A stretch of 64,000 nucleotides of DNA, taken from NCBI GenBank assembly GCA_029449245.1, contig JANATF010000005.1, forward strand, positions 1,736,001 through 1,800,000. Direction: 5' to 3'. The position numbers were made by a program, and so were the translations under genes. Source of the DNA: Mortierella alpina. Taxonomy: Eukaryota > Mortierellomycota > Mortierellomycetes > Mortierellales > Mortierellaceae. The notes below the pieces were generated by a model that ran no database searches, was not told where the DNA came from, and worked only from the letters and a program-made list of their open reading frames with translations. The number at the start of each line of letters is the position of its first letter. Positions within the stretch are counted from its first letter, which is position 1. This document shows, piece after piece, positions 23,049 to 33,300 of the stretch.

Positions 23049-23389
23049 TGCGGGAGCGAATGAATATAGCGAGTGGGGTATACTGAAAAGAGGAGGAGGA
23101 GGAAGAGGAAGAGGAAGAGGAAGAGGAAGAGGAAGAGGAAGAGGAAGAGGAAGAGGAGGAGAGGAAGGAAGAGAGCTGGTGGATGAGAGAAGTACGCAGA
23201 GACGACAATGGAGGTGCAAAGGCAGGATAACGCGTGCACTTCACAGTCCCATTCGTTGAGCTGGCCCGCAGTGCCTGGGACAAAATTTCGCCTGCGTTGG
23301 CTTTCTCTGTTCAGCCCCTTCCTTTCACTCACACCTACAGCGAAACCCTCTCTTTATCGTTGGCCGATTCGACACCGTCAAGCATAGCC
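23049..23389. promoter_or_regulatory. Divergent promoter, ATXN3 / NUDT5-like, with GGAAGA repeat
   Basis: 341 bases lie between the two opposite ATGs. The ATXN3 side is filled by a purine microsatellite. The Nudix side is a C/T-rich leader. No TATA box was seen. Confidence 0.6.
23091..23165. repeat. (GGAAGA)n microsatellite
   Basis: Roughly 75 bases made of GGAAGA/GGAGGA units, almost perfect through the middle. It begins about 45 bases upstream of the ATXN3 start codon, so it probably lies in its 5' UTR as (TCTTCC)n. Apparent Phe-Leu and Ser ORFs across it are artefacts of the repeat. Confidence 0.9.
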
Positions 23390-24383
23390 ATGTCTGTATT
23401 AAAGGATCCCCTTCTCGACATCAAGACAACCAGCGACAAAAAGATCGGAAACGGTCGCTGGTTATCTTTGCACGAAGTCCAGTTCAGCGATCCCTCAGGC
23501 ACTATACACGGTTGGGAGGTCTGCCGACGAGTCAAGCCTGCATCGACCCTGCCAGATCCAGATCCAGAAGCGCATTCTGTTGACGGTAACGCCCAACAAT
23601 AGAGGAACACCACTCTCCATCAACAGCTTGCCTATTTTACTTTCTTTCTCACACCTTTGTTCAATATCTCTACCTCCACGCGTTGCATCCTTGCCTGAAG
23701 CCGTTGATATCATCCCCATCATCAAGAACAACTCTGGAGCTGCTACGCACGTTGTCCTGGTGGTCCAGTACCGCCCAGCTTTGGGCGCTTATGCTATCGA
23801 GTTCCCCTCAGGTTTGATCGATGCAGATGAGCAGCCCATTCAAGCAGCACTCCGTGAGCTGGATGAAGAGACCGGTTTTGGTCAAAAGTCGGGCCATTCC
23901 GTCAAGGTCGTCAAGATCAGCGAGGCAACTGCTTATGAGCCTGGCTTGACAGGCTCGTGTTCGCGGGTTGTTGTTGTCGAGGTTAGGGCGATCCTCGCTC
24001 CATTGCTGTTTTGAGCTTCCAAATCCATACAAAAAAAAAAAAGACTGAAAATTGTTGTCGCCTCCTCTTCTTCGTTGATCATAGATTGGCATGCAGGAGA
24101 GTGATCCATGTGGTCCCGGATTCTCTTTGCCCAGGTCCACACTCGAGGAAGATGAATGGAGTTTGCAGGTGGTCGCGCTACCCCTTACGGGCCTGTTAAA
24201 GTCGCTTCAAGGTACGAGATTCAAGGACGTTTGTGTGATGAGGCATTGGTAAACATCAAAATTGATGATACTTCTCGCATATCATGCACATTAGATGTCC
24301 AAGAGTCCAATGGCGGACCCCATAAATTAGTCCTGGACAGTCGTCTATATGCATGGGCAATTGGCAGGGAGCTGGGCTACTAG
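23390..24383 (+). CDS. YSA1: ADP-sugar pyrophosphatase, NUDT5/YSA1 type
   Basis: Exons 23390-23585, 23701-23981, 24085-24211 and 24295-24383 give 230 aa, close to human NUDT5. The Nudix box is complete at about residues 103-125 (GX5EX7REUXEEXGU, seen as GLIDADEQPIQAALRELDEE followed by TGF). Flanking family features are VVLVVQYRPALGAYAIEFPS before it and the C-terminal LDSRLYAWAIGRELGY. The enzyme hydrolyses ADP-ribose to AMP and ribose-5-phosphate. The third exon (IGMQESDPCGPG...) is the least certain, and the exon 2 acceptor (ctgaag) is weak. Confidence 0.88.
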
Positions 24384-24587
24384 TTTGAGATTGCGGTCTC
24401 GCTTTCTCAACTCTGCTTCCCTCAATATCGTGGCTCAAGATAAAATGCATTTATTGATGGAGAGTTTTTCGAGGCTATTATACAGAAAAGATGTATGAAT
24501 GAGGTAAAAAAGAAGCAGAGGAGAACAAAGACAGCGATTTGAAGGATCCATGTCGTTGGAGGTGAGGGGGTGGCATGAGCGTCCTTT

Positions 24588-25281
24588 TTATGCAGAGGTC
24601 GTAGTGGCAGTGTTCTCGCCAACATCCATGGCCTCAGTCTTGGGCTTCTTTGTCTTGGTATCGGCTCTCTGGAGTCCAGCAGCGGCGTCAGCCTCGGCCT
24701 GTGAGTAGGGCTCTTCCTTCAACAGCTTGACTCTACACGGGGGATAGTGAGAAACGAAAGAGGTGTGGCTATGGTCAGATTTGAAGGTTCCTGATTCACA
24801 GTACAGCACATCCGATAAGAGTGAAGAGGCTCCTCCATATCCTGAATGCCACTGATGATCGTTACCTCTTCTTATGGATCTTTCCCTTTTGATGTTCCTG
24901 AAGTGATTCCTTGTTGATATGGTGCTTACTATAATGCAGTTGGAACAGTGAACAGTGACAGAGTGGTTAGACTTTTGGTATGAGAGTGTTATCTTTTCTC
25001 TCTCTCTCTCATAAACTTTCGTTCTCTCGATATCACTGGCGGTAAGATGCTCTTGGTTGAAATCCAGAGTATTTGTAATAGACGTACGCGCAGGGGATGC
25101 AGTAGAACTGTCCCAAACCAGGCAGCTCAGGGTCGAGCTCTGGCTTCTCGAACTTTGCTGCGTTCTCGGGCTGGATGTCGCCGTGGATCTGGTCGATATC
25201 GCGCATGTAGCGCTTGGTGCGGTACTTGCGCTGGATATCACGAATACCCTTGTGGACTCTTGAGCGGCGAAGTCTTCCCAT
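24588..25281 (-). CDS. BUD20: BUD20/ZNF593-type zinc finger ribosome biogenesis factor
   Basis: Three exons: 25281-25088, 24928-24866 and 24732-24588 (minus), 133 aa. The protein has a very basic N-terminus (MGRLRRSRVHKGIRDIQRKY). One C2H2 finger is split by the first intron: CIPC at the end of exon 1, then HHINKESLQEHQKGKIH. A Lys-rich linker and an acidic-Thr tail follow. Family members bind pre-60S particles and aid their nuclear export. The exon phases (2 and 2) join exactly through the finger. Confidence 0.92.
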
Positions 25282-25724
25282 GGTGGATGAATGTGGGTGT
25301 GATGGAGAGGTAAGAGAGTTGGAGAGAGCTCAGAAAAAAAAAAGAAAAGTTGTTTGGTTTGGTTGGTTTGTGGTGACTGCTAGAGATATCCAATTTGTTG
25401 TGAGGTGTGCAGCACTGCTCATACTAAACCTGTGTAGAGCATAGAGCATAGAGTGGAAGACTTGGATATCGGCACTCATTGATGGCCATTCGACTTATCA
25501 TAACGGTCTTGGGTAGTACCTAAGCGAAGATATGGGCATAGGTCATTTGGATGTGGGGTTCTGGAGCGCCATGGCTTCTGATCCGTGAAGCGAGCGAGCG
25601 AGCGAGAGAGACGTCACTGTATTTCTCCAGAACGTACTCCGAAATGGATTTCGGGATAATCAAGGCCAGCGGGTCGATCATGTCCTCATTCCATCATCAG
25701 CTTCTTCTCACAACTCACATCAAC
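25282..25724. promoter_or_regulatory. Divergent promoter, BUD20 / NDUFB2-like
   Basis: 443 bases lie between opposite ATGs, with a short (CGAG)n run near 25590-25605. An in-frame ATG upstream, at 25644, could extend the NDUFB2-like protein, but the added residues look unlike the family. Confidence 0.5.
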
Positions 25725-26068
25725 ATGGCCGGATTCCACCCCCATATGCCCGCTACGCGCTACACAGTCGTCGGCAAGACCCTCGGCGCCGCCATGTGGT
25801 TCTGGGTCATGTATAAGGCCAAGGAGGAGGGCCCTGTCGTTCTCGTACGTTCATCCTCACCACTCACCAGTTTGTCGTCATACTCCCGAAGACACGACGT
25901 CGTGGCACGCAGGATGGGTGCTGCGCGGGCTCCAAACACGCATGGAAGACAAGTCTCTTGTGGAGCAGTATTCAAAGAGACAGAAATCAATTCCTCGACG
26001 ATATGCGATCCCTGATGGACCTCGAAATCGTGCTGCTTTGCATGCAGCTTGTGCGCGGACAGCTTGCT

Positions 26069-26103
<35 letters not shown>

Positions 26104-26487
26104 AGTGGAGGCAGGACATCGGAAGGCCAATTGATTTCGGAAGAACGGCTCAACGACGATGGATATAGCACAAATTCGGGCGGCCACCCTTGGATAGAGA
26201 CCAGGATCGTTGTCTTGGCGACTTCACCCCCAATCATGCGTTCACGTCCTCGAAACCATGCTTTGCAACGTTCATGGATCGTATTCCACCAGATGCAGTT
26301 CAAAACGGACAGCCAGGAGAAACGGATAAGCCATTGGCGTCAAGGCCGGGCACTAGATTCATCTTTGATGACTGCACTACTGACGCTACTGTCCTTTTTT
26401 CGGTTCCTCTTTGTATTCTAGGGTCTTCGTCACCCTTGGGATGGCCACGGACACGGCCACGGACACGCTGCCGGGGAGCACCACTAA
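25725..26487 (+). CDS. NDUFB2: Complex I NDUFB2-like small membrane subunit
   Basis: Exons 25725-25844 and 26422-26487 encode only 61 aa. The single membrane segment lies in LGAAMWFWVMYKAKEEGP, followed across the intron by LGLRHPWDGHGHGHAAGEHH. A short N-terminus, one Trp/Phe-rich transmembrane helix and a C-terminal HPW-His tail agree with the small fungal NDUFB2-type accessory subunits in the complex I membrane arm. The protein is too short for certainty. The 577-bp intron is nine times longer than exon 2 and contains a 33-G homopolymer. AATAAA at 26643 is a candidate polyadenylation signal. Confidence 0.68.
26070..26102. repeat. G33 homopolymer inside the NDUFB2 intron
   Basis: 33 consecutive G on the + strand, which is also the sense strand of the intron. 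In RNA or DNA it could fold as a G-quadruplex. The length may be unstable in vivo or an assembly estimate. Confidence 0.9.
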
Positions 26488-26748
26488 AGCGAACGGATCG
26501 TGCTATGACAACAACAACAACAATAACAAACAACATCCCTGTTACAGGACCGTTACCCCCAATCTACTACTGTCACCTTCCCTCCTCTCTGCACTCGTGG
26601 ATCAATTTGTCAAAGAGGCACAAAGTGAATCGACCTTTTAGAAATAAACACATTCAGCCCTACCTAGCCATTGCCGTCAATAGTGTCGCAGAAGTTATAT
26701 TGTTATGGGGTAAGTCTAGCGTCGTTACTATACAGATTGTCGCGTCTT

Positions 26749-29700
26749 TTAAGTGTAAATTTTTCCAGGAGCAGGTACCACCCGATGCTGCTGCTGATGA
26801 TGCTGGTGAGGATGGTGAGGATGGTGGTGAGAGTGGTCGTTTTGCATTGAAGGATGAGAGGGGTGCTGTCGCCTTGAAGAGTCATAGTGTTCACCGTTCG
26901 TGGGATGGCCATCAAGAGCGCCTGGACCAGAGCCGCCATCCACTCCATAATAAGGGTGGCCAGCAGAGTCGTGCCTCGACGAGCTTGGATCGTACCGTGC
27001 GCGACTGCGGGCATCATCCGGGACGTTTTCTGCCTTCCTCTTGACTGCAAACATCGTGCCCGATTGAGGGGTCGGCGGGGATGCCATTGGGTCTAATAGA
27101 GTCAAAAGAAAGAAACGGCGTGCTTTGGTAAGTTTTCTGTTCATTTGCCAAAGGCTGTTTACTGAGCGGATTGAAAACCTAGACGGAAACAACGTGTTTT
27201 CCTCCTATCTGCTTTACCTCGTCGCGCTTGCGCAGCCTCTGTCATGTAATCGATCCGCTCACGCATCCAGTCAATGGTGCGGTCTTGCGAGACCTGCAGT
27301 TGCTGCAGTTTTTGAGTGTATGCCCTTAGAGACATGTACGCATCCTCGACAAAATGGAGTCGATGTTCAAGGTCCTTGATGATCGACGAGCCCGAAAGAG
27401 ATGGGTCGATGACCACACTGTCTGTTGGACTCGTGGGCGAGCCAAGTGGCGCTAATGGTGGTCGATGAACTTGTGAGTGAGTGAACTGTGAGGACATGTT
27501 GGACGTAAACGTCGGTCCAATAGATGCAGAAGAGGCAGGGGATGGCAGCGCGTGAGGTATTCCTTGTTGATGGGCAGGCGGGAGAGACGAAGGAGTGAGG
27601 GGAGGGGGCGCGTTATTAACAGGGTGGTGAGTGTGGTTACCAGAGGGTAATGAGGGTGTCGGCTGCGGTGAATCCTTGGGAACCGGGCCTCCCATGGAAT
27701 GCAAGCGGTCTCGTCGTTGCGCGTCGTAGGGCTGGGGTTGTGATGGCTGCTGCTGGTGATGCGGGTGGTGAGGGTGGGCCGACCCATTGCCGCCTGCAAG
27801 CGGAGGAGCAACCACCCTGGGCTGACCATTGGATCCATAAGGTCTATGAGGTGGGGCTTGGCGGTGGTCGAATTCGCCGCCGCCACTCGCTTGAATGCCA
27901 GGGATGGCGCCGTCCGAGCGTCGAGGCGACGGAGGATAGTCTTGGTGCCGTCCCAGTGGGCTACTCTGATGACTCTGATCAGGTCCTCGACCCGGGAGGC
28001 TGCTCTTGTGATGGTCAACACCGGGTACGCTCTGGCTGCGGAAGTGGTGCTGTCCTCCAGGCTGCTGCTCCATACCATGGTCCAAGGCAACGTGCGGAGG
28101 CCGAACTGAGTTCTGCTGCCCGTGCGCGCCACCAAAGCGTGGCGACTGTGAGGGATGTGCCCGAGGGTGCATGCCTGGTGACCCTGGACCATACTGCCTT
28201 TCTGGTACGCCGTTGTGACTATCTCTTGGACGGGCATTGTAAAGCGATTGCTGGCGTTGGTGCAAGCTTGGCCTTTGTACGCCCTCCAAGTGCTGCTGTG
28301 GGTGTGCATACGGTGAGTGAGGCTGCTGAGGCTGCGGTGCCTGGATGGGGGATTGATGACTGGAGGGCTGCCGGCTTAGGGGCGCCTGTGCTTGGATTGG
28401 GTGAGGAGGCATCTGGTGTTGATGGCCTGGGCTCGTCTTGGTGGGCGCAGGCCGCGCTTCAGAGCTCCGAGACCGATCTTGCTGTACAGTCTGCTGAGGA
28501 TGACTGATGCCTTCGCCGCTGTTGGAGCGCGAACGATCGTTTCGTTGGAGGAAGTAGCCCTTTCCGTGCTCAAACACAACCCTGGACGTGGCCGGTGCCG
28601 TGTTAATCGACCGAGCCGACTTGCGTTTGATGTTCTTTCTCAGATGCGGAAAGTCGCGTTGAAAGTGAGGGTGGTAAAACTGCCAGCGCTGTGTCTCTGG
28701 GTTCTTCCTGTTCATGTTTGATTCTTCTAGTAACCACAATCGCGGAGGAATGATTAGATAAAATATTTCGCGTAGCTTGCACTTCACAGTGAACACTACT
28801 TTCGTTGCACAGCATCTTACCTCGATCATAGCGGTAGACTGTAAACCAGTAAACGTTGCAGATAAAAACAATGCGCAATTGAGATCATTAGATACAGAAA
28901 TACAGCCATGCTGACCACAGCAACAAGCAAATGCATAGACCAGTGATGCGGTGGTGGCGTAGAACTTACTCTTGTGGAATCCGTACACTACAAATCGACA
29001 GCGATGGCAGAAGTACAGGTTGTGGAACAGCAGACAATTGTTAGCATGAACACGTCTCGTTATTCAGTTGGCGCAAACCCTTGCTGGAAACATTCCGCCT
29101 CGCTTACTGTTAAGTTGCCGAACAAAGCTCTGCCAGTTGTTGTGCTTGAAAAACTTTGGCAGAATTGTATCTGACAGCTTTATACAATTGTAGACATAGA
29201 ACATGTCTCCTTCCTTCGCCCAAGAGATGAGGTGCTGGATGGCAGGGTCCTCAACCATTCTACAGAGCGTGGTAAAAAAAAAATGCCATGTAGATGTTAG
29301 CGCTGACGTGAGGAGTGTCTCATAAGTGCCAGCGCAAATGCCGAGAAATAACCACCGAAATGCGGAACATTAATCCTTACTTGAACAGCTTGTCAACAAA
29401 CATGCTGCGAACCTTGATCGCAGGCCTCCGTGCACCGTACATGGCAATAACGAGTGAGTCGGACCCCTCTTCACTCTTTGCCGTGGTGCTGTTGTTGTCC
29501 TTTGATGTCGACGAGCCTTCCTCATTCTCCTCTGATTCATCGTCTTCAAGGTTATCGTCGTCGGACATGGCTTCTCCATCAGGTCCATCTTGTTCCTCGC
29601 CTTCGATAGGGTCGCTGCTTTCAGCCGAGTGGCCCCGCTCACCCGAACTTTCGCCATTTATCCGTGAGGGCTCCTGGAGGTGATATGGGCGATTGCTCAG

Positions 29701-30396
29701 TTGGACTTCGTGATCACTTTCTTTCTTCTGAGCCACAAGTGGATGTCGCTGTTCGTCCAAAGATGACCGGGCAGAACGGGCGTATGCATGTGACCCTTCT
29801 TCAGGCGCATGTGCTCGTTCGCGATTCCAGCGATCACGACTGTTGTCGTAGTCGGAACTGCTGTTGTTATCGTTCGCATAGTTGCTATTATAGTTGCTGT
29901 TGTTATCGTTATTGAAAGGAGAACTAGGTCTTCTTTGGAATGGCGGGAGACCCTCTGTGCTTGGACCTCTATGGTTCATGGGAGGATGGTATGGGTGTCG
30001 GGATTCCTCTTGTTCGTGTTGTGGATGGTTCTGATCCGGGAAATGGTGTCGTTTTGATGCATCCAATGTCTGAGCGGGGGTTTCCTGGGCGATGGTGGCA
30101 ACTGTCATACTCGATGGCTGTGGTGAAGGAGAGGATGAAATGGAAGAGGGAGTTCCAAAATATACGGATGGGGAACCAGTTGCAACGGCAGCGAGTGTGA
30201 CGAGATTCAGGGCGGAGGTTGCTGGTTGCACTACCTCCGTTTTGAGTGTTGTCAGAGGTGATGGCAAGGATGATGGAGACGGAGGGGCTGGTGATCCAGT
30301 TGGTCTTTGCTGCGGCGAGGCGAGGGGCGACAGTGGTGGGTAGCGGGGTAGGGAAAGGGCTGGGTGAGCGTGTTTGGTGCCTGGCGCGTGATCCAT
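26749..30396 (-). CDS. HSF-type transcription factor
   Basis: Five exons: 30396-29381, 29259-29108, 28987-28970 (18 nt), 28726-27218 and 27092-26749 (minus), 1012 aa. About 330 residues of low complexity (Pro/Ser/Asn, then acidic) come first. The HSF DNA-binding domain follows: FVDKLFKMVEDP, LISWAKEGDMFYVYN, LPKFFKHNNWQSFVRQLN, then MYGFHK and RWQFYHPHFQRDFPHLRKNI. A long Pro/Gln/His-rich linker and a probable coiled coil (LEHRLHFVEDAYMSLRAYTQ...) are next, then a basic segment and a His-rich end. The domain binds nGAAn arrays. Whether this is the true heat-shock regulator or a Mga1/Sfl1-like relative cannot be told from the domain alone. HSF1-like regulators usually have the coiled coil directly after the DNA-binding domain; here it is far away. 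Confidence 0.9.
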
Positions 30397-33300
30397 AAAA
30401 GAAGAGTACGAGGTGAGAAAAACGGGATATCGAAAGCGTTCGACGCGAAGGGTGATAGGTGTGGACAGAGAGAAACAGAGACAGAGAAGACAAGAGTGAG
30501 GAGAAAAGGGAGGAGGGGAGAGGAAGAGATGCAGTGAGACAATAGGAAGGAGAGATGGAAAAACGACGATTGCTGCGAACGAGAACGTGCGGAAGCGAAG
30601 GTGAATTTTTTTAAGGACGTGAAGCGATCCGTGCGCTGCTTATTCAAAAACCACACTTTAGAGTTTCCGAATAGATGAATGTTAAAATGGACGCGTTGTT
30701 TCCAAAGGAAAGGGTTGATTGTTTGGAGGGAAACACGCAGAGTGAAGGGGAAGGAGAGGGAAGAAAGAAAGAAGGAAGGAAGAATTGGAGGGAAGGAAGG
30801 AAGAAATGGAGAGAGGGATGCATGGAAAACATAATAGATTCGAGATGAGAAAGAAAAAGCAGGCAAAATTGAAGGTTAGTCATCCATATTGAACAATAGA
30901 GCCGGTCGTGCTACTCGTCCCTTCCATGCCTTGTTCGCACTTTTGAGTACACCCACTAGTCTCTCTCTTGCGTGCCATGCATCTCGCCCTTTTTTTTTCA
31001 ACGCTTTTGAATTTTCTTTCCCTTACTCTCTGTTCCCAATATGCTCTCGCTCTCTTTGCTCTCTCTTTCCTCTGTCTCTCTCATTCTGTCTCTCTCCCTC
31101 TCTCCTAGATGGCATGACGGACTTGAAAAGAAAAAAGAACAAGAACAGGAAGAAGGAAAAGAAGAGAAAAGAAAAGGAAAGAAAAGAAAAGAAAAGAAAA
31201 GAGATGACCATGCATAATGTTGGATCGATCGCTCTGGATCTGCTGCTCAAAAGGCAAAGCAGAAAAGGTCCGATAACCCTTTTGAACATGTGCTTTGCGC
31301 ATCAGAGAATAAATGGCCCGAGCAAAGAGGCACTGCATGCCCACTTACGATTGAATCACAACTCTTCGACGCTGGTCGTTCACTATTCATGTAAGTAGTC
31401 CTTTGCATTAGTAGTTTCCTCAGCCGGCAATACGTCAACAGAAGCAAAAGTAGATGCATGTGTCAGCATATTACACAAGAGGGCACTAGACAATAAGAGG
31501 AAAGGTAACAGAAGGAAAAAAAAAACAAAGCTGATGGGAGAGCAAGTAATGAAAAGGGCAGCGGTATCAGGGACGAACGGGCGTCTGAGATTGAGGATGG
31601 CAAGGTACGAGGTGCGCGTGTGCGTGCATGTCCTACACCCTTCATACTACCCATCAACAGATTGTGCAAGTCGATGGACCTTCCCAGTTGAGCCATGAGC
31701 AGGTCCTGGCGCCAAGCGAACAGTCGAAAAGAATAGTTTGCAGTCTTCTGTTGACAATCCGCGCATCCTGATTGTGTAACAATAAAAACTGGGTTTCCCA
31801 AGACGGGGAGCGGGCGGAGTGGTGTGGTGCCATCAGAGCAGAGAGGGGTAGCATCTGCAAGCAAAGCGCTGTGGTGGATGGAGTTATAATATGCATTGAA
31901 TAGTGTGATAGGATGTCTGGCGATGAAGGGGTGAGGAGGAACATGGACAAAAGGAGTAAACAAACACACACAACGCGCTAACCCATGCAGCCTTCGAGCA
32001 ATGCTGCAAGTCAAATCAGAGATAAAACGAAATGCAGAGCGTTAAACATTTAGAGATTCTCTACGTCGAGATGTAGAGTTGAAAGGAAGCCCGAAAGGGA
32101 GAAGATGTCGATCGATCGAACGAACGAACCCTCCTGAAGAACGAACGCTCACAACTCAATAGATATAAAAAAATATCGCCATAAACAAGATAGGCGCAGT
32201 GACTGAGCAGGAGAGCGCGTGCTTGTGTGAAAGAAGTAAACGATGATTGGAAGCAAGGAGTCAACGAGCAGAAGGAAGGGAGAGAACTAGACCGGAAGTT
32301 GAGAGTCGAGAAGGGCAAGGAAAACACAAGGCCAAAAACATCGGATCGTTGTCATTGACAACGCGTCTTCACTGCGTGCATATAAACAACTGTTTGAAGA
32401 GGGTTTGGGCCATTGGAATGCAATGGATGATGAGCGAGGGCAGGGGACACAAAGACTTTGACGGGTTGCCATTGAGCAAAAACAGTGGTCCTTTCCAATT
32501 GCCGCTCTAAGGAGCGGGTACTACTGCCACGCCAGACGAAGCGCGCATGTCGCCTGCCATTGTTTTGTTTGTGTGTTGTTTGTGTTCTGTTGACTATGAT
32601 GACGAACAATAGAGGTACCTCGGCGTGCATATGTAGTTCAATCCATACACCATCTCTTTGTTGACGAGGAGGGCGTGCACGGCACCAAGAGCGCTCAAGA
32701 AAGGAAAATGTCAGGGAAATCAGTTCAGGAGATGGACAACCCCTCTTCTCATAAAAACCTGTGGAGGAACCGCCTCAATATAAGATTAAGATTGTATATG
32801 GGCATCCACGACACGTAACGCAAACACCTTCCCAGTTACCCACCCAGTAAAAAGGCAAAGGTCGCTGATGGCAGATAGTATCAAGGATGGCGTGAAGAGT
32901 TGCACAACAGCAGAAGCTGTAAATTCAAGGATTCTCCAAGCAGGACGATGGGGCTCAAAGGAAGCGAATACATCACAAGAAGAGAATATGGACTAAAAGC
33001 ATTTGAGGTCATTGGTGGGTTGAGCAATCGGTGCCTACCTTCGTTGTTTGTCAGTCTTCTGATGATTCCAAAGTGTGGAAGGAGCTAGTATGGCTTAAAG
33101 CATTTGAAAGAGAGATGCGGGATAAGTACATGTGCTTGTCCACTAGATCGTCTGCAAGAGAGAGGAAGAGAGCACAAGAAAACGTGGAGATGTTCCAACG
33201 TAACCCTGGACGTTTAAGTATGACGAGGTGAGATAGAGAGCGAGAGAAAGCGAGAGAGAGCGAGGGGTCCTTACAGACACTACGCGAGAAAGGCACTCGG

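Noticed and set aside
22982-23332. Leu/Phe- and Ser-repeat ORFs
   Set aside because: They are translations of the GGAAGA microsatellite, not genes.
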